A stretch of DNA of 32,160 bases from Stentor coeruleus (lineage: Eukaryota; Ciliophora; Heterotrichea; Heterotrichida; Stentoridae), in NCBI GenBank assembly GCA_001970955.1, contig MPUH01000845.1:1-32160 (forward strand), written 5' to 3'. Below, one piece after another: positions 1-8,281 of the stretch. The position numbers were made by a program, and so were the translations under genes. A model generated the notes under the pieces. The model had not been told where the DNA came from and made no database searches. It worked only from the letters and a program-made list of their open reading frames with translations. Numbering within the stretch: the stretch's first letter is position 1; every line of letters begins with the position of its first letter.

Positions 1-165
1 ATGTTAAAGAATTTTGTGATTTGGTAAGCTAGAGATATTATTGTATATTGATGTTAGAATTTTTAAATGTTCATAGTAAGATAATGTGAAGAAAACAAAA
101 AATTGATTGCACGGTTTGTTATCTTCAGATAGGGATTCACCAAACTCAGTTAGTTTGAATTTAAT

Positions 166-411
166 CTACATGCTATAATATAAGAAAAAAAATAAACTTA
201 GCCTAGTTAAAAAAATTGAATTCATTTTATTATAACAAAATATATTATTTACACATATAATAATTAATATTCTCACACTTACAATACTCATTACAATAGT
301 AGCAAATACCTTATAGGCTTTATCTGCTTTTGTATAATCCCCTGGTGATAGGCCTTAGTTATTTGCAACCTAAATGTGCATTGCGTTGAGGGTTAATATA
401 AAATGTAGACT
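166..411 (-). pseudogene. Fossil of a CD225/dispanin (IFITM-like) membrane protein
   Basis: Reading the minus strand from 411 gives a frame broken by only two internal stops (TAG, then TAA) before the closing TAG at 166-168. It contains a GLSPGDYTKADKAYK segment followed by a hydrophobic helix (FATIVMSIV...LIII). The CD225 family has a GDY...A...S+KAK loop just before its second membrane helix, and this matches in order and spacing. A hydrophobic stretch ending ALNAMH-like precedes the loop, where the first helix would be. No start codon or clean ORF remains, so I call it a pseudogene fragment. The same frame stays open beyond the TAG to about position 5, but I recognise nothing there. Confidence 0.4.
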
Positions 412-541
412 TAAAAAAAAAAAACTATCACTAGTCAATTACAAAAATCTATATCGCATATAAGGTCGGCCTACTTATATAAACTATTTTGCCAATGTAA
501 TTATATTATAAGACTAATCTATATTGACATAATCCAAAACC
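412..541. other. AT-rich spacer, nothing recognised
   Basis: Low-complexity A/T-rich DNA between the CD225-like fossil and the tandem repeat. I see no ORF, RNA gene or motif. Confidence 0.5.
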
Positions 542-633
542 TTTCATTAATCATTTTATTATAATATAGAACATTATAATATAAACTTTTCATTAATCAT
601 TTTATTATAATATAGAACATTATAATATAGAAC
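542..633. repeat. 46-bp tandem duplication, two copies
   Basis: Two consecutive 46-bp units (542-587 and 588-633) begin TTTCATTAATC and run through TATAATATAGAACATTATAA. They are almost identical. The array ends 45 bp before the start codon of the first GTPase-like gene, so it forms most of that gene's immediate upstream DNA. It could be a recent slippage duplication or a promoter element; the sequence does not decide. Confidence 0.85.
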
Positions 634-678
634 ATTTCCTTTACAAAAAATCCAAATTTGATTATAAATAAGAACATC

Positions 679-2907
679 ATGAATATTCTTTATAAGAAAT
701 CCAAATTCTATATTGAAGAAAATGAAAACAGTTCAATTGTCTCTATGATAGGAACAAGTTGGAATGAAAAATCCAATTTTTTAAACTTCTTGCTAAATCA
801 TGAAGGCTTGTCTGTAGATGGACCATCAAATGTTTATCCTTCAGAGAAACATTGGGAGAATTTCAGCTTTAAGAAAAAGGGGTTTACGGATTTTGATGTT
901 ATTTTAATGAATTCTTTTGATAAAAAATATTCCGATAACCAGATGAGTGTTTTTTTGCTGTCAAGCGCACTTTGCTTTTCTAATACTGTGATTATCCAAG
1001 TTATGCAAAATGAGATTCAAAATGAGAATTTTATTGAAGATTTTGCCTTTTTCTACTTTCAAAGTGCCTTGATAAGCTTAAAACATGTCAAAAAGCTACC
1101 AGAAATAGTTTTAGTTATTTTTGTATCGAATGATAAATTGATTACAGATGAGAAATATATTTTAATGGTTAATTACTTTCATGATAGGGTTAATGTTATT
1201 GTTTCTTCATATGCTGAGAATATTGATAGGATGATGAACAAAAGTAAATCAAAAAACAAGAAGAATTTTAATGAAATTGTTGATGTGAATAAAATTATAG
1301 ATTTAAGCAAAGCTAGAGACAAAACTTTTTGTAATGATTATATGAGCAGCATTCAATTATCTGTTAATCTTTTTTGCCTGTATAATAAAGAAAATGATGC
1401 ATATATTGAGTTTAAGAAAGAAAATAATAATTGGGATTACAATGAAATAAGCGACAAAACGTTGTTGGAAAAAATTAAAGATAGGTCTGAAGAAGAACAA
1501 AATATAATAAATTTTACGAGTTTTGAACATACGGCAATGTTTGATATTAAGAACGATTTAACTTCAAAAATACAACAACTTTTACATGTTAAAAAAAAAG
1601 TGATTACTCGTAGCTATATTCTCGAATGTATTTATACAGAAATAATACATAGTTCACTGATAAAATTTAGGGAAATTAAAGAAGAAAAAAAAATTATCGA
1701 AATGCTTAAAGATCTTCGTAATTCATTAACTAAATTCAAAAAACAATCTGAGAAAATAAATGAAAGCAGAATACTGAAACTAAAAAATGATCATGAAAAT
1801 AATATCAAGAAATTATTTGTAAAATATCAGAAAGATATTGAACTCTTTCATTCAGTATATCAAAATTTCAAGTATCTTTCAGCAATAGAGTTTTCAAATA
1901 ATTTCTCTTTAGATCCATCAAATAAAAAATCATTATGCTATAAATTTTTAAGGAGTATTATGCTTTTAGAAGACGACTCCCAAACTGTGGCTGATGGATT
2001 AGAAAACATTAAAATGAATATCAGTTTATATGAATGCTTATACTTTGATATTGAAGATTTCAAAAAAATAATAAGATTACTACTATATAAAAAGATCAAT
2101 TTAAACGAATGCATTTATGAGTTATATAACGAAATAATTGATTTTAGTATTAACAATGATTATAGATACAAAGCTGTACTTGAGAAGCAAATTAATCACT
2201 ACAAGCAGTTAAATTTCAAAGTTCAAATATTTGATTTAATATCAATTCTAGAAAGCTATACTAATATTAATCAAGATGCCAAGGCTGACGCTCGAGCACT
2301 TTTAAAATTTTTTAAGAATCTTCACACTTCGGCTTTTCTCAAATACAATAAACCTTTTATTTTATGTGATGATAAACAAATGAAATTGCATACAAATATT
2401 AAAGAGGGAAGATTAAGGTCTAAAACTATATTTAGGGCATTGACTCCAACAGCTTCAGGACTTACATTTGGTCTTATAAACAGTCTTGCTCCAGTTAGTG
2501 CAATTCCAGGGTTATCTTTATCTTTACTTTTTATAGGTGCTATAGCAACTTCAGCATTAATAGCATATCCTTTTCTTAAGAAAAAAGAATTAAAAACTGT
2601 TACTCATGAAATGCATAGTGATGAAGGATATTATATTGAAGATGTTATTGTTATTAAACAGTTAATAAATGGGACTGAATCTGATGAATATCCTGAGGTT
2701 TCTGAAATCTCTAAAGATAAAAAAAAATATAATTATAGATTTACCTTTTCAGTAAATAAAGATCAGCTTAGGTCAGCTAAGTTTAGTGTCAAATTCTTTA
2801 TGGTCTGTGTTTTAAATGAAACTAGTGTTAATCAGGTAAAGATAGAAAAGCAGTTTGAAATTGAAAAAAATTATGATAACAGCGTTAGCCAATCCATCAT
2901 GAAATAA
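679..2907 (+). CDS. GBP/atlastin-like large GTPase homologue with degenerate P-loop
   Basis: A single-exon gene of about 742 aa, started at the first ATG (679); the frame is open slightly further upstream but without ATG. Near the N-terminus the P-loop position reads GTSWNEKS (residues 25-32). The second glycine of GxxxxGKS is replaced by Glu, so nucleotide binding is doubtful. A VFLLSSALCFSNTV block follows, which resembles the region after G3 in GBP/atlastin proteins, but the DxxG motif itself is absent. The middle is helical and Lys/Glu-rich. Residues about 587-634 form a hydrophobic hairpin (TPTASGLTFGL...IPGLSLSLLFIG) that probably anchors the protein in a membrane, with a mainly beta-type tail after it. 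It is a clear paralogue of the next gene. Assignment to the dynamin/GBP superfamily is inference from motif order. Confidence 0.6.
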   Translation: MNILYKKSKFYIEENENSSIVSMIGTSWNEKSNFLNFLLNHEGLSVDGPSNVYPSEKHWENFSFKKKGFTDFDVILMNSFDKKYSDNQMSVFLLSSALCFSNTVIIQVMQNEIQNENFIEDFAFFYFQSALISLKHVKKLPEIVLVIFVSNDKLITDEKYILMVNYFHDRVNVIVSSYAENIDRMMNKSKSKNKKNFNEIVDVNKIIDLSKARDKTFCNDYMSSIQLSVNLFCLYNKENDAYIEFKKENNNWDYNEISDKTLLEKIKDRSEEEQNIINFTSFEHTAMFDIKNDLTSKIQQLLHVKKKVITRSYILECIYTEIIHSSLIKFREIKEEKKIIEMLKDLRNSLTKFKKQSEKINESRILKLKNDHENNIKKLFVKYQKDIELFHSVYQNFKYLSAIEFSNNFSLDPSNKKSLCYKFLRSIMLLEDDSQTVADGLENIKMNISLYECLYFDIEDFKKIIRLLLYKKINLNECIYELYNEIIDFSINNDYRYKAVLEKQINHYKQLNFKVQIFDLISILESYTNINQDAKADARALLKFFKNLHTSAFLKYNKPFILCDDKQMKLHTNIKEGRLRSKTIFRALTPTASGLTFGLINSLAPVSAIPGLSLSLLFIGAIATSALIAYPFLKKKELKTVTHEMHSDEGYYIEDVIVIKQLINGTESDEYPEVSEISKDKKKYNYRFTFSVNKDQLRSAKFSVKFFMVCVLNETSVNQVKIEKQFEIEKNYDNSVSQSIMK

Positions 2908-3154
2908 GCATTTTAGTTTAGTTTAGTTTAAGAATTAGCATTTAAATGCCTTATCTATCATATACATAAATCTTTACATTATATAATTTACAAAAATACT
3001 AATAAAATTATATGACAAAATGCAAAATCCCACTTTCTATTAAATATTTAACAATTTCTTCATTATTTTTACAAGTTGTAAGCATCTAGCAAAAATTTTT
3101 TTTAATCAAAATAATTATTCTGCTATAAACTTATTTCAAAATGTCTTATAAATT

Positions 3155-5356
3155 ATGGAAGACATAAAAAATATACATTCTGCTTTAGACTCATATCATT
3201 TATCATCTTATGATCCAAACAGAACAATATCGTCAATAGGAAAATGCTCAATCGGCAAAACATCATTTTTAATTTCTACATTTAAAAGCAAACAACCTAA
3301 ATATCAAAAAAAACATGCTAATATTTGCTCTTCAAGCATTAAAATTCTAGAATATGAAGACTTTGATATCCTTGATTTTACTTTCCTTCCACCTTTAGAA
3401 AATGATTATTTTTCAGATGTTTTTTTATTATCTTCAGCATTTAGTTTTTCAAAAACTATTCTTTATCATATAACTCATTATGATATGACCCAATTAGATT
3501 ATAAACACAAATTCGCATATAAATTTTATTATTCATCATGGGTATGTCTAAAATTTAATTGTAAAATGCCAGATATAATTCTTGTAATAAGAGACCCATA
3601 TTTTGAAGGACAAGATGCTTTAACTTTTAAGCTCTATCAAAACCTTGTTGAAGATTTTATAAAAGATGTCAATGTTATGATTTCAGGGTTTATCAAAAAC
3701 ACTGTGAATTTTTTTGATATATTTCACACTTCTCAGTGCAGGGAATATTTTGATCAAAACTATTTTTTTATTGGTTCTTATTATGTTGTATACAGGAAAA
3801 ATAATCTAGTTTCTTTTATGAATGAATATATAGAGCTTGAAAAAATTGATGATGTATGGCATTTTGAAGAGACTGGATTTTATGATTTGGTTAATAGAAT
3901 TGTGTTGAATTTGAATGAAACACAGCAGAATTTAGGAATTATTGATAAAATCCTAAACAAACATATGCAAGGTGAAAAAAATGAACTTTCAAACGAATTG
4001 CAATCCCTTATAAACGAAGACATAAAAGCTCATATGAAAATGTCTTTACCAACAAGGCTTTTAAACGATTCTAAATACAACATTTTTCTAAAATATAGAA
4101 AAGAAAATGATTACCCCAAAATTATCCGATACTCTGAGATGTTTAAAAACGCAATCAAAAATCTAGATAGCAAACTTGAAAAAAAAATTAATAAAATCTT
4201 AAAGGAAAATAAAATTTATAAACTATGGGAAGAGTATCAAAAATGTATAAACGATAAATTTGCAAAGAATATTGAGAGTTTTGATTTGATTTCAAATATA
4301 AGTCTTTACTTTCAATACAACATGGCCCTCTCTTTTACTCATATTTTTTCCCTAAAAATTTCAAACAAAGCATCATTGTCTTATATGGCTCTTGAGATTT
4401 TAATAAAAGCACCAAATTGCCAAAAAGCTATTAATGAAAATATCGAAAACATTTACAGGCATATAAATTTATTTAGGTTTTTTATCAACTTTGATGATAA
4501 CGAGTTTAAGTCTATATTAAGAATACTCATGCCTAATAATTTTAATATGATTGAATGTATTTCTGAGATTTTTTCTGATATAATTGATTATACTCTTAAA
4601 ACAGATTACATATGTAAAGATGTCCTATTAAAACAACGAGAACTTTTTGACCAAGCTGATAATATAATTAATATCAGAGGATTTATTGAAATCTTTGCTG
4701 ATTATATAATAAATGAAGATGATAAAGAACATAAAATCCAACTGTATATTGGAAAAATACAGACTGTAATAGAAAAACTAAGAAAACTTCACACTTTTTT
4801 ACTGATCGAAAAAAATCGACACTTGATTTTCTGTGGGAAAAATATTGAAATAATTCAATTGTGCCAAACAGTTACAATAACTCATTCAGAAGCGTTTTAC
4901 AAATTTGCCCCTACAGCTTCTTATTTGTTTTTTGGACTTCTTAGTACTATAGTACCACATACAATCCCAGGTATAAATATTGGATTAATAATTATTGGGA
5001 GTTTTGCTACTCTTCTCTCATCTTTTTATTCTCTAAACAGAAAAACTATAACAAAAAAACTAACATTAGCTTATAAAACTAATAATGATCAGATAATTGA
5101 TAGTTTTATTATTATAAGAGAATGCCCATTTGGTGAAATAAAAAATACCAAGAAAATAATTAGTTCTAAAGGAAAAAAATTCGAATATATTGATTTATTA
5201 ACTGTAGATGAAAGGTCCAGTTTTTTGAATGTTGTATGTTTTTTGGTCTGTGTACCAAAAGGAGAAAGTCTTATGAAAATCAAGAGAGACTTATGCCTTG
5301 AATTTGAAAGCAAAAACAAAGAATATAAGCTAAGGAAAAATGCTTATAATAATTAA
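3155..5356 (+). CDS. GBP/atlastin-like large GTPase with canonical P-loop and C-terminal membrane hairpin
   Basis: A single-exon gene of 733 aa, 247 bp downstream of its paralogue and on the same strand. The N-terminal P-loop is intact: GKCSIGKT at residues 29-36. A VFLLSSAFSFSKTIL block follows, and then ILVIRDPYF with an Arg-Asp pair at residues 146-147, which is the G4 form used by GBP and atlastin families instead of NKxD. No DxxG is evident. A long helical Lys/Glu-rich middle leads to a hydrophobic hairpin at about 583-630 (APTASYLFFGL...IPGINIGLIIIG), then a tail containing FLVCVPKGES that aligns with FMVCVLNETS in the first gene. The likely role is membrane remodelling or tethering by a nucleotide-driven protein; no specific orthologue is recognised. 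Confidence 0.65.
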   Translation: MEDIKNIHSALDSYHLSSYDPNRTISSIGKCSIGKTSFLISTFKSKQPKYQKKHANICSSSIKILEYEDFDILDFTFLPPLENDYFSDVFLLSSAFSFSKTILYHITHYDMTQLDYKHKFAYKFYYSSWVCLKFNCKMPDIILVIRDPYFEGQDALTFKLYQNLVEDFIKDVNVMISGFIKNTVNFFDIFHTSQCREYFDQNYFFIGSYYVVYRKNNLVSFMNEYIELEKIDDVWHFEETGFYDLVNRIVLNLNETQQNLGIIDKILNKHMQGEKNELSNELQSLINEDIKAHMKMSLPTRLLNDSKYNIFLKYRKENDYPKIIRYSEMFKNAIKNLDSKLEKKINKILKENKIYKLWEEYQKCINDKFAKNIESFDLISNISLYFQYNMALSFTHIFSLKISNKASLSYMALEILIKAPNCQKAINENIENIYRHINLFRFFINFDDNEFKSILRILMPNNFNMIECISEIFSDIIDYTLKTDYICKDVLLKQRELFDQADNIINIRGFIEIFADYIINEDDKEHKIQLYIGKIQTVIEKLRKLHTFLLIEKNRHLIFCGKNIEIIQLCQTVTITHSEAFYKFAPTASYLFFGLLSTIVPHTIPGINIGLIIIGSFATLLSSFYSLNRKTITKKLTLAYKTNNDQIIDSFIIIRECPFGEIKNTKKIISSKGKKFEYIDLLTVDERSSFLNVVCFLVCVPKGESLMKIKRDLCLEFESKNKEYKLRKNAYNN

Positions 5357-5466
5357 CTACTTTAATAAACTTATTATATGATAATAAATTATAAGCTTTT
5401 AATATAACCAAAATGTTTCTTTTTTTCTTACAATCATACAAAAACTGAAGTTCTATAAATACTGAG

Positions 5467-6190
5467 ATTGCCAATAAGATTTTTCACAAAACCCAAATTT
5501 TTATAAATAATTGCCAGGAAAATTCATACCTGAAAATCTTGCTAGTATCAAGCAAAATACAAGTTTAGCAAACCTATTTTTTCGTCAAGATCTCTAAGAA
5601 GACAATATAAATAGTCTTATTATCAAGCTTAATCAAACTAAAATTCACAATAATCTTTTAAAAGCAAGGTTAAATCAATATCAAGCCAAAATAATTTTTT
5701 TTAATCTAAACTTGATAGCCCAAAGGAAAAAAACTAGATATTCTTCATAAAATTATTGAAGTTAAGAAATTAAAATTTGCCTAAAAGTTTGAAGGAAAGA
5801 AAAATAAAGTCTCTTGGAGCTGAAGAGTATAAAAAAAAAGGTAAAACTAAATAAAATACCTATAGTATTATATAATGAAAAAACTAGGAATTAAGGTAAA
5901 TTAATCCTCTGAGTTCTATGAAAGAAAATCTAAAGCGAAGAGGTTGAAAAAGGTAAGAAAAAGATTATGAAGATGAATTTATAAAGACTTATAATTTTAT
6001 AGCAGTTTTATGTTGAATTTAAGTAAATGATTAAAAATAAGATGCTGGCATTGAGGAAAAAGATATTCAATAAAGGAATACTGATGAATATTTATTATGG
6101 TATAAAGGTATTGCTAAGGGTTTATAGACTAAAGAGAAAATAAAAAGGAAATTTTTATTATGATTATTAGCATGTAAGAAATTTAAGTGA
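5467..6190 (+). pseudogene. Decayed protein-coding remnant, family not recognised
   Basis: From 5467 to about 5748 one frame runs for some 94 codons with only three interrupting stops (all TAA), far fewer than this AT content predicts. It reads like a helical protein, for example PGKFIPENLASIKQ and INSLIIKLNQTKIHNN. Beyond 5748 the coding-like signal changes frame: SLKERKIKSLGAEEY near 5790-5840, YEDEFIKTYNFIAVL near 5970-6010, and TDEYLLWYKGIAKGL near 6080-6125. Stops and frame changes mean it cannot be expressed as one protein under the standard code with 15-16 nt introns that I could find. The family is unknown. It might be a mobile-element or viral-type remnant, but nothing diagnostic is present. 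Confidence 0.35.
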
Positions 6191-6650
6191 TAATTAAGAA
6201 AATGATAGTTTATGACTATAACGAAATATTCAATTAAATATTTTCTTTAGCAATCATAAGAATTATATTGTATTTGTATATTATCATGACTTATATTATC
6301 ATTCCCCATATACCTATTTTATCATTTTCATTAAAATTACAAATATCCAAATAATATAAACACACAATTTAATCTAGAAAAAAAGTAACCCACACATCAG
6401 TTTATACAGAATAAAATTCTCAAAAACTACAAAAAAAATCTTAAAAAAATCCTAAATAACTCAATTTTTACACCTAATAACCCAAAACCGCACTTAAAAA
6501 AAAATCCCCAAAAACCACAATCCAACAAAATCTTATCAAAACATCCACCCTATCAAATCTATCCTCAAAAACTCATAATTTTTATTAGCAAAAAAAAAAA
6601 AGCACTAACATACAAATTTAAACCTGGTATTAAAAACTAACTAGCCCAGT
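6191..6650. other. AT-rich 3-prime flank of the ankyrin gene
   Basis: No ORF or RNA gene is seen. From about 6360 the plus strand is rich in C and A and poor in G (many CCA, CCC and poly-A runs). This is what other 3-prime flanks of minus-strand genes in this window look like. Confidence 0.5.
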
Positions 6651-7352
6651 TCACGAAAAGCAGCAGCACTTTTTTGACTTTTTCTTTTTGTCTAATAATT
6701 TATAAATATTCTTACTTCTCGTAAGGTTTCTAGCCTTTTGTATATCCTCTAAAGGCCAAGAGTACTTCATTAAGAGTTTTACTATAGGAGCATATTCCCA
6801 TCTAGAAGCAACTTCTAAGCAGCTTTCTTGTTCTTCACCACATTTTATACTAAAATCAGCACCTTTGTGTATGAAAAATTTAGCATATTCTAAACTTCCA
6901 TTTCGACAAGCTAAATATAATGGTGTATACCCATCACGATTTTTACAATTTACTATAGAATTCAAGTTTTTTGACCTATTTACGCATTTTTTAGGATCAG
7001 AGTCTATAATATCTTCAAGTGCTCTGAGTTCTTGTAAGTCTCCTTTTTCTATGATTTGAAAAAACATTTGTTCTTTTCTGTAGTCATCTATAGCTTTATC
7101 TACATTAGTTGAATTATGCTTTGTCCCCCTACGAAACATAAAAGCAGTATTTGTTTGTTTAATTTCGAATATTCTTATAAGATCACTATCATTGTTAACA
7201 GTCTCTACCTCGCATACTTTTGGTTGGCAAGGATCAGGGTATTTGTTTAGTATTTTGAAAGATTGATGAGGTATATCATGTGATGGAGATATGATGATAT
7301 CTTGACCTTCATTAGATGCTTCTTGTTTATAAGAATTTAGCTTTATATTCAT
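6651..7352 (-). CDS. Small ankyrin-repeat protein with polybasic tail and CCFS (CaaX-type) C-terminus
   Basis: A single exon of 233 aa starting at ATG 7352. The C-terminal half carries ankyrin repeats. The clearest is GYTPLYLACRNGSLEYAK followed by FFIHKGAD, and a weaker one follows (CLEVASRWEYAPIVKLLMKY). A partial repeat (FFQIIEKGDLQELRALE) precedes them. The N-terminal 90 residues are unrecognised. The protein ends KKKKSKKCCCFS: a polybasic run, three cysteines, and a last four residues CCFS that fit a CaaX box with Ser as X, the type favoured by farnesyltransferase. That would place an ankyrin protein-binding module at a membrane. Prenylation is inference. Two other proteins in the window have comparable CCxx ends. 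Confidence 0.8.
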   Translation of the reverse strand: MNIKLNSYKQEASNEGQDIIISPSHDIPHQSFKILNKYPDPCQPKVCEVETVNNDSDLIRIFEIKQTNTAFMFRRGTKHNSTNVDKAIDDYRKEQMFFQIIEKGDLQELRALEDIIDSDPKKCVNRSKNLNSIVNCKNRDGYTPLYLACRNGSLEYAKFFIHKGADFSIKCGEEQESCLEVASRWEYAPIVKLLMKYSWPLEDIQKARNLTRSKNIYKLLDKKKKSKKCCCFS

Positions 7353-7419
7353 TAGTTAGGTTTATAACTTTTACCATTGATAGGATTTTTTACTAGCTTT
7401 TTTTATATGAAGGATTTAT

Positions 7420-7629
7420 ATGTCAACTTTTTAAGAAGATGAATTTGAAGTTTTTATGTAGTTAGATTTAGGGATTTTTTTTGTGGATGGGATTTTTAAG
7501 AAGAAAGTTGTAGGGAAGAAGTTATATTTTTTTGATTTGAAAGAAAAAGATATGATTGTAGATTGGGGAGTTTAGAGGAAGATTTAGGTTTTTTTAGCTT
7601 AGAGTTTGTTATTGGAGGGTCATGCGATT
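7420..7629 (+). pseudogene. Possible coding fossil upstream of the ankyrin gene
   Basis: From ATG 7420 a 70-codon frame ends at a double TGA (7630-7635) and is interrupted by five stops, one TAA and four TAG, with a 45-codon stop-free stretch. Within that stretch it reads LGIFFVDGIFKKK and KKLYFFDLKEKDMIVDWG, which looks protein-like. The strand is strongly C-depleted here, so low complexity can mimic coding sequence. No family is recognised and the evidence is weak. Confidence 0.2.
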
Positions 7630-7920
7630 TGATGAAATGTTTTTAGGGTGTTGAGGAAAAGTTATGAGGATATTATTTTGGGGTTGCTTTTGATGATGAG
7701 AGTATAGGATTTGGGATTTTATCTTTTGGCACTTTTTTAATGATTTTATGTTAGGGTGACTGAATAAAGGCAATTAGGCTATAGTTATCAAAGAGTTTTT
7801 AAATATGAACTAAGATGATTGCAAAAATATTAATATCCTAGCAAATAGAGAAAATTGTATATTTCATGAATAGATTATCTAATTATATATATTCCTATCA
7901 GCTAAAATACATTCTAAAAT

Positions 7921-8124
7921 CTATTCCACAAAAGAAATCATTTTATTTCTATTCAGCTTATAAATATTGTATACTTCATAAAAAATCATCATAATTTGAG
8001 CTACTTTTGCTATTAAACATAAACCTAAAATATGCATAATTCCTAATATTAAGTAAACAATAAATATCAAAGTACAAAATTTGTAAAACAATTCAAAATA
8101 CATAATAGCATAAAAAACATCCAT
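7921..8124 (-). CDS. Doubtful small hydrophobic ORF
   Basis: A 67-codon ORF from ATG to TAA encodes an almost wholly hydrophobic peptide with one long or two short membrane segments (LIFIVYLILGIMHILGLCLI) and a short basic tail (KLNRNK). The frame is open further upstream without ATG. It lies between the ankyrin gene and the cullin gene, in the same orientation. AT-rich DNA readily yields such ORFs, and I see no conserved motif, so it may not be real. Confidence 0.2.
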   Translation of the reverse strand: MDVFYAIMYFELFYKFCTLIFIVYLILGIMHILGLCLIAKVAQIMMIFYEVYNIYKLNRNKMISFVE

Positions 8125-8281
8125 AAATACACAAAATTCAAAGCCTAATATGCAAATCTCTGAATTTTTTCATATAACTTACCTATCAAAAAAAAAATCA
8201 TACCTTTTTCAACATAAAAACCATAATTTTAATAGTAAAAATAAGTAATTAAGGGATATAACCATATGTTCTACATAAAAC

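Noticed and set aside
658-678. In-frame TTG as start of the first GTPase-like gene
   Set aside because: Nuclear eukaryotic genes start at ATG. The first ATG in frame is at 679, and the residues before it add nothing conserved.
5089-5474. Minus-strand ORFs of 76 and 64 codons under and after the second GTPase gene
   Set aside because: They lie antisense to, or just at the end of, a well-supported gene and have low-complexity products.
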